Origin: Kribbella sindirgiensis
GTDB taxonomy: Bacteria; Actinomycetota; Actinomycetes; Propionibacteriales; Kribbellaceae
Direction of reading: 5' to 3'
Assembly (NCBI RefSeq): GCF_004331435.1
Contig: NZ_SJKA01000004.1
Span: 62,001 to 126,000, forward strand
Length of the DNA: 64,000 bases
Positions 42,626 through 51,986 of the stretch are shown here, piece by piece. The translations under genes were made by a program, and so were the position numbers. A model generated the notes under the pieces. That model was not told where the DNA came from and ran no database searches. It saw nothing but the letters and a program-made list of their open reading frames with translations. Numbering within the stretch: position 1 is the stretch's first letter; each line of letters starts with the position of its first letter.

Positions 42626-44128
42626 TCAGTCGTGGGTTGGGAAGCCGAGGTTGATGCCGCCGTGGGACGGGTCCAGCCAGCGTGAGGTGACCACCTTGCC
42701 GCGGGTGAAGAAGTGCACGCCTTCGGCCCCGTGCGCGTGGGTGTCGCCGAACAGCGAGTTCTTCCAGCCGCCGAACGAGTAGTACGCCATCGGTACCGGG
42801 ATCGGGACGTTGATCCCGACCATCCCGACCTCCACCTCGTTCTGGAACCGGCGCGCCGCCCCGCCGTCGTTGGTGAAGATCGCCGTCCCGTTCCCGTACG
42901 GGTTCGAGTTCACCAGCTCGAGCGCATCGTCGTACGACGACGTACGCACCACGGACAGCACCGGGCCGAAGATCTCGTCGGTGTAGATCGACATCTCCGG
43001 CGTCACCTTGTCGAACAGCGTCGGACCGAGCCAGAACCCGTCGGCCGCGCCGTCGAAGTCACCCGCGCGCCCGTCGACCACCAGCTCCGCACCGGCCTCG
43101 ACCCCGGCCGCGACGTACCCGGCGACCTTGTCCCGGTGCTCGCCGGTCACCAACGGGCCCATGTCGCAGCCGCGGGTCCCGTCGCCGGTCGTCAGCTTGC
43201 CCATCCGCTCCTTGATCTTGCCGATCAGCTCGTCGGCGATCGGCTCGACCGCCACGAGGGCGGAGATCGCCATGCACCGCTCGCCCGCCGACCCGAACCC
43301 GGCGTTCACGGCCGCGTCCGCGGCGAGGTCCAGGTCCGCGTCCGGCAGCACGATCATGTGGTTCTTCGCGCCGCCGAGCGCCTGCACCCGCTTGCCGTTG
43401 CGGGTGCCGTTCTCGTAGACATAGCGAGCGATCGGCGTCGACCCGACGAACGACACCGACTTGATGTCGGGGTGCTCCAGCAGCCGGTCGACCGCCTCCT
43501 TGTCGCCGTGCACGACGTTCACGACGCCGTCCGGCAGGCCGGCCTCCTTCCACAGCCCGGCCATCGCGTTCGCCGCGGACGGGTCCTTCTCGGACGGCTT
43601 GATCACCACACTGTTGCCACAGGCAACCGCGATCGGGACGAACCACATCGGCACCATGGCCGGGAAGTTGAACGGCGAGATCACCGCGCTGACGCCGAGC
43701 GGCTGCCGGATCGAGTACACGTCGACCTTGGTCGAGACGCCCTCGCTGTACCCGCCCTTGAGCAGGTGCGGGATCCCGCAGGCGAACTCGATCACCTCGA
43801 GGCCGCGGGTCACCTCGCCGAGCGCGTCGGACAGCACCTTGCCGTGCTCGGCGGTGATCAGCTGCGCGATCCGGTCCTTGTCACGGTTCACCAGCTCGCG
43901 GTACGCGAACAGGACCTGCGCGCGCTTCGTGAGCGATGTCTGGGCCCAGGTCTTCGACGCCTCGTGAGCGACCTTGACGACCTCGTCGACCGTGGCCGCC
44001 GACGCCAGGTCCAGCTCACCCGTGACCTGACCGGTCGCGGGGTTGTAGACCTTGCTGGTTCGCTCGGCCACGCCGGTCCACGAGCTGCCGCCGACGAGGT
44101 GGGTGATGCGCTTGCTGTCAGTACTCAC
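42626..44128 (-). CDS. iolA: methylmalonate-semialdehyde dehydrogenase (CoA-acylating)
   Basis: A 500-residue aldehyde dehydrogenase that converts malonic semialdehyde, the last inositol intermediate, to acetyl-CoA (it can also serve valine breakdown, mmsA). The catalytic Cys lies in GSAGERCMAISALV, the NAD-binding FVGSTPIARYVYENG and the PFNFPAMVPMWF region are typical. It ends the inositol block, 58 nt after the oxidoreductase gene. Confidence 0.93.
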   Translation of the reverse strand: MSTDSKRITHLVGGSSWTGVAERTSKVYNPATGQVTGELDLASAATVDEVVKVAHEASKTWAQTSLTKRAQVLFAYRELVNRDKDRIAQLITAEHGKVLSDALGEVTRGLEVIEFACGIPHLLKGGYSEGVSTKVDVYSIRQPLGVSAVISPFNFPAMVPMWFVPIAVACGNSVVIKPSEKDPSAANAMAGLWKEAGLPDGVVNVVHGDKEAVDRLLEHPDIKSVSFVGSTPIARYVYENGTRNGKRVQALGGAKNHMIVLPDADLDLAADAAVNAGFGSAGERCMAISALVAVEPIADELIGKIKERMGKLTTGDGTRGCDMGPLVTGEHRDKVAGYVAAGVEAGAELVVDGRAGDFDGAADGFWLGPTLFDKVTPEMSIYTDEIFGPVLSVVRTSSYDDALELVNSNPYGNGTAIFTNDGGAARRFQNEVEVGMVGINVPIPVPMAYYSFGGWKNSLFGDTHAHGAEGVHFFTRGKVVTSRWLDPSHGGINLGFPTHD

Positions 44129-44186
44129 GATATTTCCTCACTGCCGGTGGTGTTTCCGAAACGCTGTCCGTCCTGCTGCCCGCGGC

Positions 44187-45260
44187 TCATCCCAGGACCT
44201 TGCTCCGATCGGCGAGAGCGACGTCGACGGGCTTGCCGGTGCTCAACGACTCCAGCCCGGCCTCGCAAACGGCCGCCGCCGCGTAGCCGTCCCAGGCGCT
44301 CGGCCCGTCGATCGCACCGCGCGCAGTGGCGTCGACCCAGCGTTGCACCTCGATGTCGTACGCCTGCTCGAACCGGATCCGGAAGTCGGCCGGCATCGTG
44401 CCGCCCCACCGCTCGCCGGCCCGGGTGAAGACGCCGGACCCGAGACCGATCGTGGCGCTCCCCCGCTCGGCGACCGCCTCACACCGGACCTCGTACCCGA
44501 CCTGGAAGTTCACGAACACCTCGACGTCGGCCATCGCCCCGTTCGCCAGCTCGAACACGGCCAGCTGCGGATCGAGGACGCCGTCCCCGACCAGACTCGT
44601 CGGCGCCGGGGTGTGCACGGTGATCCGGGTGATCTCCTCGCCGAACAGCCACCGGGCGACGTCGACCTCGTGCACCATCGAGTCCCGGACGATCATCTCG
44701 CTGCGGAACGTCGGCGCGGCCGACTTGTTCCGGTGCACGTTGTGCAGCAGCAGCGTCCGCCCGAGGTCACCCGAGTCGAGCAGTTGCTTCAAAGCGGCGT
44801 ACTCCGGGTCGAAACGCCGCATGAACCCGACCTGGATCAGCTGCCGTCCGAGCTTGTGTTCGGCCTCGACCACGCGCAACGCCGACGCCGCGTCCATCGT
44901 CAGCGGCTTCTCGCACAGCACCGGCTTCCCGTGCTCCAAGCAGGCGAACAGCTGCTCCGCGTGCGCGAACCCCGGCGACGCCAGGATCACCGCGTCGACG
45001 TCGTCGGCAGCGATCAGATCCATCGGGTCCTCGACCACGCGAACGGTCTCCGCGTACGCCGTACCGCCCGAATGCCTCGCCGTACTGGCGGGCTCACCGG
45101 CCGACCGTGGCGAGAGCCTGCCGGCGAGCGCCTCGGCCCGGCCCGCATCCGCGTCGGAGACCGCAACCAGGCGTGCGCCCGCGGTCTTCCGGACAACGCG
45201 TTCGGCATGGTCGGCGCCCATCACTCCGACGCCGACGATCCCGACCCGCAGATCGGTCAT
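44187..45260 (-). CDS. Gfo/Idh/MocA dehydrogenase, probable inositol 2-dehydrogenase
   Basis: A 357-residue oxidoreductase with the Rossmann motif VGIVGVGVMGADHAERV and E-K-P in PVLCEKPLTMDAAS; the catalytic Lys lies there. DPEYAALKQ and HEVDVARWLF match inositol dehydrogenases. The ATG overlaps the stop of the ABC ATPase (ATGA). A second member of the family heads the operon at 55475-56461; the two may differ in specificity (myo- versus scyllo-inositol). Confidence 0.88.
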   Translation of the reverse strand: MTDLRVGIVGVGVMGADHAERVVRKTAGARLVAVSDADAGRAEALAGRLSPRSAGEPASTARHSGGTAYAETVRVVEDPMDLIAADDVDAVILASPGFAHAEQLFACLEHGKPVLCEKPLTMDAASALRVVEAEHKLGRQLIQVGFMRRFDPEYAALKQLLDSGDLGRTLLLHNVHRNKSAAPTFRSEMIVRDSMVHEVDVARWLFGEEITRITVHTPAPTSLVGDGVLDPQLAVFELANGAMADVEVFVNFQVGYEVRCEAVAERGSATIGLGSGVFTRAGERWGGTMPADFRIRFEQAYDIEVQRWVDATARGAIDGPSAWDGYAAAAVCEAGLESLSTGKPVDVALADRSKVLG

Positions 45261-46117
45261 GTCCCCTCCTGCCGCTTCTGTCCATCATCCACGACCACCT
45301 CGGGGTTGATCTCCCGCAGCTCGTGGCTCAGCGCTTCCAGCTCGGAACCGCCGGCCATCTCCGTGGTCAGCTGTTCCAGCGTGATGTCGGCCCGGTGCGT
45401 GTCGAGCGCCACCCGGCCGAGTTTCAGTACGACGAAGTGGTTGCCGACCAGGTACGCGTGGTGCGGGTTGTGGGTGATGAAGATGACCCCGATCCCGGCG
45501 TCCCTCGCCTTCACGACGTACTTCAGCACCACCCCCGACTGGTTCACGCCGAGCGCCGCGGTCGGCTCGTCCAGGATCAGCACCTTGGCGCCGAAGTGGA
45601 TCGCCCGCGCGATCGCCACACACTGCCGCTGACCGCCCGACAGCTTGCCGACCGGCTGCTCGAGATCGGGGATCGAGATCCCCATCTTGGTCAGCTCGTC
45701 CTGTGCGATCCGCTTCATCTTCGCCGCGTCCAGCTGCCGGAACGGCCCCTTGGTGAGCTCGTTGCCGAGGAAGAAGTTCCGCCAGACCGACATCAGCGGC
45801 GCCAGCGCGAGATCCTGGTAGACGGTCGCGATCCCGCTGTCGAGCGATTCGCGCGGCGAGCCGAAGTGCCGCTCCTCGCCGTTCACCGACATCCGGCCGG
45901 ACGTGTAGTCGTGCAGTCCGGCGATGATCTTGATCAGCGTCGACTTGCCCGCACCGTTGTCACCGAGCACGCAAGTGATCTCGCCCTGCCGGACCGAGAG
46001 CGACACCCCGCGCAGCGCCTGGATGTTGCCGTAGCTCTTGCCGACGTCCTCGAGCAGCACGATCGGCGTGTTCGGGCTGGTCGACGCCTCGTCCGCGAAC
46101 GACTCCGTGGTGGTCAT
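45257..46117 (-). CDS. sugar ABC transporter ATP-binding protein (single ABC domain)
   Basis: A 286-residue ATPase with one nucleotide-binding domain. Walker A is GDNGAGKSTLIK, the signature LSGGQRQ, Walker B VLILDEPTAALG, and the H-loop is in ITHNPHHAYL. Most carbohydrate class 2 importers have a two-domain ATPase of about 500 residues, so this is the shorter FrcA-like type, which probably acts as a homodimer. It powers the importer encoded by the next genes. Confidence 0.92.
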   Translation of the reverse strand: MTTTESFADEASTSPNTPIVLLEDVGKSYGNIQALRGVSLSVRQGEITCVLGDNGAGKSTLIKIIAGLHDYTSGRMSVNGEERHFGSPRESLDSGIATVYQDLALAPLMSVWRNFFLGNELTKGPFRQLDAAKMKRIAQDELTKMGISIPDLEQPVGKLSGGQRQCVAIARAIHFGAKVLILDEPTAALGVNQSGVVLKYVVKARDAGIGVIFITHNPHHAYLVGNHFVVLKLGRVALDTHRADITLEQLTTEMAGGSELEALSHELREINPEVVVDDGQKRQEGT

Positions 46118-47160
46118 CGTGCCTCCGCCCGGTTCTTGACGACGAGATTGACGATGGTCGCCAGCAGCAGCATCGCGCCGAGGAACGCCTTGAACCAGTC
46201 CGGGTTCCAGCCGGCGTACACGACCCCCAGCTGGACCATTCCGAAGATCAGCGCACCGACCGCGCCGCCCACGACCGACCCGTAGCCGCCGGTGAGCAGG
46301 CAGCCGCCGACAACCGCCGCGATGATGTAGAGGAACTCCTTGCCGACGCCTTCACCGGACTGCACCACGCCGTTCTGTACGAACAGCAACTGCATACCGG
46401 TGAACCAGGCGAAGAACCCGACCGTAATGAACAGGCCGATCTTGACCTTCTTCACCGGCACGCCGACGGCCCGCGCGGCCGCCGCGTCACCGCCGGCCGC
46501 GAAGATCCAGTTGCCGATCTGCGTCTTCAGGAGCACCCAGGCGGCGATCGCGACGAACACGATCCACCAGACGACGACGATCTTGATGGTCACGCCGCCG
46601 AGCTTGAACTCCGACGCGAAGATCGCCTTCGCCGCGCCGAACCCGTCCATGTCGCTGATCGAGTTCGACGCGACGGCGCCGGAGGCGAGCCGGGTGACCG
46701 CGATGTTCAGGCCCTGCAGGATGAAGAAGGTGCCCAGCGTCACCAGGAAGCTGGGCAGGCCCGTCCGCATCAGCAGCCAGCCGTTGAACGCGCCGATCGC
46801 CAGCGAGAGCGCCAGCGCGACGATCACGCCGAGCCAGACGTTCACGCTGAACTGGTAGGCGAACAGGCCCGCGGTCAGGCCCGAGGTCGTCACCGCGACC
46901 CCGGCCGACAGGTCGAACTCGCCGCCGACCATCAGCAGCGACACCGGCACGGCCATCACACCGATCAGTGCGGCCTGGTACAGGATCGTGCCGGTGTTGT
47001 TGATGTCGCGGAACGGCGGCGCGGCGATCACGAAGAACACCAGGATCACGGCCGCGCCGACGAGCGACCCGATCTCGGGCCGGCTGAGCAGCCGGGCGCC
47101 GATGGACCGGGCCGAGACGCGGTCGTCCGCCGCGGCGGGTGAGGTGATGGTCGATGCCAT
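46114..47160 (-). CDS. sugar ABC transporter permease (inositol importer)
   Basis: A 348-residue RbsC-type permease with about ten helices. The family motif region AAARAVGVPVKKVKIGLFIT is clear. The 3' end overlaps the ATPase start (ATGA). It is encoded between the binding protein and the ATPase. Confidence 0.92.
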   Translation of the reverse strand: MASTITSPAAADDRVSARSIGARLLSRPEIGSLVGAAVILVFFVIAAPPFRDINNTGTILYQAALIGVMAVPVSLLMVGGEFDLSAGVAVTTSGLTAGLFAYQFSVNVWLGVIVALALSLAIGAFNGWLLMRTGLPSFLVTLGTFFILQGLNIAVTRLASGAVASNSISDMDGFGAAKAIFASEFKLGGVTIKIVVVWWIVFVAIAAWVLLKTQIGNWIFAAGGDAAAARAVGVPVKKVKIGLFITVGFFAWFTGMQLLFVQNGVVQSGEGVGKEFLYIIAAVVGGCLLTGGYGSVVGGAVGALIFGMVQLGVVYAGWNPDWFKAFLGAMLLLATIVNLVVKNRAEAR

Positions 47161-47169
47161 GGTGCTACC

Positions 47170-48165
47170 TCAGCGCGTCCCGGCTTCGGCGTACTTCTGG
47201 ACCGCCGCGATGTTCGACTTGTCGATGAACGCTGGCCCGGTCAGGGTCGCCTCGCCGCCGCCGATGGTGTCGCCGTTGGTCCGGTAGAGCCAGATCGCGT
47301 CGACCGCGAGGTAGCCCTGCAGGTACGGCTGCTGGTCGACGGCGAACTGCACGGTGCCGTCGGCGACCGTCTTGGCCATCTCCTTGCTCATGTCGAAGCT
47401 GCCGATCTTCGCCGACGAGCTCGCGTCCTTGGCTGCCTGAACCGCGGTCAGCGCGATGCCCGCGTTCAGGGCGACGACATAGTCGGCGGTCTTGTCCGCC
47501 TGCAGCTTCGAGGTCAGGGTCGCCTGCGTGCCCGGCTGGTCGGTGCCGTTGACGTTGACGTTCTCGACGTTGCCGAACTTGTCCTTGATGCCCTGGCAGC
47601 GCGCCTCCAGGCTGACGTTGCCCTGCTCGTGGATGACGCAGATGACCTTCTTCGCGCCGAGCTGCTTGAGCTTCTCGCCGGTCGCCTGGCCGGCGATCCG
47701 CTCGTCCTGGCCGAAGTACCCGAGCGCGCCGGTGGTCTTCCACTGGTCGAGTCCGCCGTTGAGAATCGTCACCGGGATACCGGCCGCGATCGCCTTCTTG
47801 ACGTTCGGGATCACCGCGTCCGGCTTGTTCAGCGTGACCGCGATGCCGTCGACCTTGGAGTCGATCGCGGTCTGCACGAGGTTCGCCTGGGCCGCGCCGT
47901 CCGGGTCGGCGGAGTACTGCAGCTCGATGTTGTCCTTCTTCGCGGCCGCGTCGGCCCCGCGGCGCACGATGTCCCAGAAGGTGTCGCCGGGACCCGAGTG
48001 GGTGATCATGGCAACCTTCATCCGCGGCGTGTCCGCGACGTTGCCGCCGCTGTCGCCGGAGCTCTGCTCCTTCTGCTTGCCGCCGGAGGAGCTGCACGCG
48101 GCCAGAGCCGCGGCGAGTACGACAGCCGCGACCGCGGCCCCCGCCTTCTTCTGCCACCGAACCAT
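47170..48165 (-). CDS. substrate-binding lipoprotein of the inositol ABC importer
   Basis: A 331-residue periplasmic-binding-protein-like lipoprotein (RbsB fold). The lipobox is LAAC (Cys24). Binding-protein motifs include MITHSGPGDTFWDIVRRGAD and the conserved N-terminal beta-strand/helix. It precedes the permease by 9 nt. Inositol as ligand is inferred from the surrounding iol genes. Confidence 0.9.
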   Translation of the reverse strand: MVRWQKKAGAAVAAVVLAAALAACSSSGGKQKEQSSGDSGGNVADTPRMKVAMITHSGPGDTFWDIVRRGADAAAKKDNIELQYSADPDGAAQANLVQTAIDSKVDGIAVTLNKPDAVIPNVKKAIAAGIPVTILNGGLDQWKTTGALGYFGQDERIAGQATGEKLKQLGAKKVICVIHEQGNVSLEARCQGIKDKFGNVENVNVNGTDQPGTQATLTSKLQADKTADYVVALNAGIALTAVQAAKDASSSAKIGSFDMSKEMAKTVADGTVQFAVDQQPYLQGYLAVDAIWLYRTNGDTIGGGEATLTGPAFIDKSNIAAVQKYAEAGTR

Positions 48166-48247
48166 GACTTGCTACCAGCCTTTCGTGAACCGCGCGACGT
48201 TGCGCGGACGTGCTTGGGGACCCGAGAGTGTCACACTCCCGCGGCCG

Positions 48248-49141
48248 TCATCTCGATCCGCCACCCCCATATCCAGTGAGATACGCCAGCGTCCGCTCCG
48301 CGATCGGCAGCGGTACGTCGGGCGCGCACGGGTACATGTCCTGCTCGACGATCGCGAACACGTCGGCGTCGAGCGCGGCCAGCGCGTCGAGGACCGGCGG
48401 CAGCTCGGGTACGCCGTGGGGCGGCTCGCACATCACGCCCCGCCGTACCGCCTCGTCCATGCTCAGGCCCTCGGCCTCGACCTCCGCGAGGATCTTGGGG
48501 TCGACCTGCTTGAGGTGGACGTAGCCGATCCGCTCCGGGTACTTCCGGATGAGCTCGAGGTTGTCACCGCCGCAGTAGCTGATGTGGCCGGTGTCGAGGC
48601 ACAGGTTCACGAAGGCGCTGTCAGTCTCCTCGAGGAAGCGCTCGACCGTGTCCTGCGTGTCGACATGCCCGTCAGCGTGCGGGTGGTACTGCGTCTGGAG
48701 GCCGAACTCTTCCTTCAGGCGTCGGCCCAGCTCGGTCACCGCCTTCCCGTGCCTGGCCTGTCCCTCGTGGTCCAGCCGCTCCTCGACGACCTCGCCGTTG
48801 TCTCCGCGCCACATCGACGGCATCACGACCAGGTGCTGTGCACCCATCGCTGCCGTCAGCTCGGCCGTCTTGACGACGTCGCGCCAGGTCGCGTCCCACC
48901 CGTCGGGGCGGTGCAGCTGCTCGAAGGTCGTACCGGCGGTCATCGTCAGGCCGCGCCGGCCGAGCTCGTCCTGCAACCTGACCGGGTCGGTCGGCAGGTA
49001 CCCGTACGGACCGAGCTCGATCCGCGTGTACCCGGCCGCGGCGACCTCGTCGAGGAACCGCGTCCACGGCGTCTGCCGCGGGTCGTCGGCGAACCACACT
49101 CCCCACGAGTCCGGCGCCGTACCGATGTCGACTCTGCCCAT
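48248..49141 (-). CDS. TIM-barrel sugar isomerase/dehydratase of the inositol pathway
   Basis: A 297-residue AP-endonuclease-2-fold protein of the IolE/IolI/IolH group. Metal ligands are in VVMPSMW, QTQYHPHADGH, CLDTGHISYCGGD and AIVEQD. The start GTAPDSWGVWF resembles inosose dehydratases or isomerases; I cannot separate the two from sequence alone. The ATG overlaps the iolD stop by one base (TGATG). A second TIM barrel is at 54579-55463. Confidence 0.85.
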   Translation of the reverse strand: MGRVDIGTAPDSWGVWFADDPRQTPWTRFLDEVAAAGYTRIELGPYGYLPTDPVRLQDELGRRGLTMTAGTTFEQLHRPDGWDATWRDVVKTAELTAAMGAQHLVVMPSMWRGDNGEVVEERLDHEGQARHGKAVTELGRRLKEEFGLQTQYHPHADGHVDTQDTVERFLEETDSAFVNLCLDTGHISYCGGDNLELIRKYPERIGYVHLKQVDPKILAEVEAEGLSMDEAVRRGVMCEPPHGVPELPPVLDALAALDADVFAIVEQDMYPCAPDVPLPIAERTLAYLTGYGGGGSR

Positions 49142-51054
49142 CAGGCGTCCCTCTCAGCCGGAGCCAGATACGGACGCTGGGCCTTCTTGCTCTCCTCGTA
49201 CGTCGCCGCGGCGGCCTGTGTGGACTGCAGCTCCGAGACCTCGCTGACCGGGACGTCCCACCAGGAGTCGCTGTCCGGACCGCCGACCAACGGGTCGGTC
49301 GTGACGTGGATCGCGATCGGCCCGGTGGCCGCCTTCGCGGTCTGGATCGCCTTCTCCAGCTCGGGCCGGCTGTGGACGTCGATCACGTCGACACCGAAAC
49401 TGCGCACGTTCGCCGGGAGGTCGACGGGCAGGTAGTCCCCGTCGAGCCGGCCGTCCCCGGTCCGCTTGCGGTACGCCGTCCCGAAGCGCTGCGAACCGAG
49501 GGACTCCGAGAGCGCACCGATCGACGCGAAGCCGTGGTTCTGCACCAGGACCACGATGATCTTCAGATTCTCCTGGACCGCGGTGGCCAGCTCGCTGGAC
49601 ATCATCAGGTACGACCCGTCGCCGACCAGGACGAACACGTCGCGATCCGGGGCGCCGAGCCGGACACCGAGTCCGCCGGCGATCTCGTATCCCATGCAGG
49701 AGAAGCCATATTCGACGTGGTATCCCTTCGGGTCGCGCGGCCGCCACAGTTTGTGGAGGTCACCCGGCATCGAGCCGGCCGCACAGACAACCACATCAGA
49801 TGCCGCCGACAATTCGTTGACGGCGCCGATCACCTCGCCCTGGGTGAGCAGTCCTTCGGCCAGCTTCGCGGTCACGTCGGCGGAGGGCCGGAAAACTGCG
49901 TCAACAGTTCCGTTCCAGTTCCTGGTGAGTTCCTGGGCCTCGGCTGTGTACTTGTCGTCCACGGACCACTCGCCGAGTGCGGATCCCAACGCAACAAGGG
50001 CTTCCCGCGCATCGGCCACCACCGGGAGGCCGGCATGCTTGCCACTGTCGAACCGCGCCACGTTGATGTTCAGGAACCGGACCCGCGGATTCTGGAAGGC
50101 GGTCCGCGACGCCGTCGTGAAGTCGCTGTAGCGAGTGCCGATCCCGATCACCAGGTCCGCGTCACGGGCCAGTGCATTGGCTGCCGTGGTCCCGGTCGAG
50201 CCGACCGCACCCACCGCCTGCGGGTGATCGAAGGCCAGAGATCCCTTACCTGCTTGGGTTTCCGACACCGGTACGCCGGTGCGCTCGGCGAACTCGCGCA
50301 GCGCATCCTCTGCGCCCGAGTAGTGCACACCGCCGCCCGCGACGATCAGCGGTCGCTGCGCGGACCGTAGGAGATCTGCCGCCTTGTCGACAATTGAGGC
50401 CTCCGGCAAGGGGCGTGCGACGTACCAGGTGCGCTCGACGAAGAGCTCTTCCGGCCAGTCGTACGCCTCGGCCTGGACGTCCTGCGGCAAGGCCAGCGTC
50501 ACCGCGCCGGTCTCGACCGGATCGGTCAGCACGCGCATCGCGTTCATCAGTGCCGAGGGCAACTGTTCGGGCCGCCAGACGCGGTCGAAGTACTTCGACA
50601 CCGGGCGGAACGCGTCGTTGACCGACACGTCACCGGCGCCGAAGCTCTCCAGCTCCTGCAGCACAGGTGTCGCCACCCGGGTCGCGAAGACATCCGAAGG
50701 GAGGATCAGCACCGGCAACCGGTTGACCGTCGCTAGGGCCGCACCGGTCACCATGTTGGTCGAGCCGGGGCCCACGCTTGCCGTGCAGGCATAGGTCTGC
50801 AGCCGGTCACGGGTCCGGGCGAACGCCGCCGCGGTGTGCACCATGGCCTGCTCGTTGCGGGCCAGGATGTACGGCAACGCCTTCGGGTCCTCGAGTTCGG
50901 ACTGCAGCAACGCCTGGCCGAGCCCGGCCACGTTGCCGTGGCCGAAGATGCCCAGTGACCCGGCGATCAGCCGCTGCCGAAGTCCGTCACGCTCCGAGTA
51001 CTGGACGCTCAGGAATCGCACCAGCGCCTGCGCGACCGTGAGACGCACCGTCAT
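49141..51054 (-). CDS. iolD: 3D-(3,5/4)-trihydroxycyclohexane-1,2-dione hydrolase
   Basis: A 637-residue thiamine-diphosphate enzyme that opens the ring of the diketo-inositol intermediate. The catalytic Glu is in the N-terminal domain. The TPP motif is VLVGDGSYLMMSSELATAVQ and later NHGFASIG. The start is ATG, overlapping the iolB stop (ATGA). Length is typical. Confidence 0.95.
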   Translation of the reverse strand: MTVRLTVAQALVRFLSVQYSERDGLRQRLIAGSLGIFGHGNVAGLGQALLQSELEDPKALPYILARNEQAMVHTAAAFARTRDRLQTYACTASVGPGSTNMVTGAALATVNRLPVLILPSDVFATRVATPVLQELESFGAGDVSVNDAFRPVSKYFDRVWRPEQLPSALMNAMRVLTDPVETGAVTLALPQDVQAEAYDWPEELFVERTWYVARPLPEASIVDKAADLLRSAQRPLIVAGGGVHYSGAEDALREFAERTGVPVSETQAGKGSLAFDHPQAVGAVGSTGTTAANALARDADLVIGIGTRYSDFTTASRTAFQNPRVRFLNINVARFDSGKHAGLPVVADAREALVALGSALGEWSVDDKYTAEAQELTRNWNGTVDAVFRPSADVTAKLAEGLLTQGEVIGAVNELSAASDVVVCAAGSMPGDLHKLWRPRDPKGYHVEYGFSCMGYEIAGGLGVRLGAPDRDVFVLVGDGSYLMMSSELATAVQENLKIIVVLVQNHGFASIGALSESLGSQRFGTAYRKRTGDGRLDGDYLPVDLPANVRSFGVDVIDVHSRPELEKAIQTAKAATGPIAIHVTTDPLVGGPDSDSWWDVPVSEVSELQSTQAAAATYEESKKAQRPYLAPAERDA

Positions 51055-51950
51055 GACTCATCTCCTGTTTGTCCGAAAGGTAGGCGCGGATCAAGATGTT
51101 GGGAGTTCCACAGTTCGCGGACCCAGGCATGCTGCGGGTCGTCAGTGATCAGCCACTGGCGCTCGGTGCCGGGTCCGGCCATCACATTGAGGTAGTACAT
51201 GTCGTAGCCGGGCGGCGCCATCGCCGGGCCGTGCCAACCGTGCGGGACCAGCACCACGTCACCGCTCCGGACCTCCGCCAGGACGTCGATCGGGCGCTCC
51301 TCGGTGCCGTAGACCCGCTGGTAGCCGATCGGATCGTTGCCCTTGACACCTTCCGGGACGTCGTCGGACAGCTGCAGCTCGAAGTAGTAGATCTCCTCGA
51401 GCTCGCTCTCCTTCCCCGGCTTGTGCTCGTCGTGCTTGTGCGGCGGGTACGACGACCAGTTGCCGGCCGGCGTGATCACCTCGCACGCGATGATCGAGTC
51501 CGCCTCGAGGACTCCCGGCGTACCGAAGTTGCGGACCTGGCGGGAGGCGACCCCTGCGCCACGGAGCTCGGTCTCGACCTCGTCGGCGCCGATCCGCCGG
51601 AACGGATGGTCCGTCGCCGCCTTGGCATGCGGAAAGGCGATCCGCGCGCCACCGGCACTGACCACCGCGAACGTCGTGTTCCGCGGCACGTACGCCAGGT
51701 CGGTGGCGCCCGCGAACACGTCCGCGCGTCCGCCCAGCGGGACCGCGTCGCCGTCCACGATCACCTCGGCCGACCCACTCAACGGAAGGACGATGTACTC
51801 ACAGTCGCCCGATTCGATCTCCACCGACTGCCCAGGAAGCAGCGTGCGAACCAGCAACCCCGTGTGATGCCACTCCGCCTCGCCCGGCCGCACCGCGAGC
51901 TCGAACCCGTTGCTCGCCGCGGTCCCGGCCGGCCGAACCCATTCAGTCAT
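51051..51950 (-). CDS. iolB: 5-deoxy-glucuronate isomerase
   Basis: A 299-residue bicupin isomerase of the inositol pathway. The metal-binding cupin motif is SYPPHKHDEHKPGKESELEE, with a second histidine set in VLVPHGWHGPAMAPPGYDMY. It is encoded between the aldolase and iolD. Confidence 0.95.
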   Translation of the reverse strand: MTEWVRPAGTAASNGFELAVRPGEAEWHHTGLLVRTLLPGQSVEIESGDCEYIVLPLSGSAEVIVDGDAVPLGGRADVFAGATDLAYVPRNTTFAVVSAGGARIAFPHAKAATDHPFRRIGADEVETELRGAGVASRQVRNFGTPGVLEADSIIACEVITPAGNWSSYPPHKHDEHKPGKESELEEIYYFELQLSDDVPEGVKGNDPIGYQRVYGTEERPIDVLAEVRSGDVVLVPHGWHGPAMAPPGYDMYYLNVMAGPGTERQWLITDDPQHAWVRELWNSQHLDPRLPFGQTGDES

Positions 51951-51986
51951 CCCAACTGTCCTTCCTCAGCACGTCAGCGGTCCCGG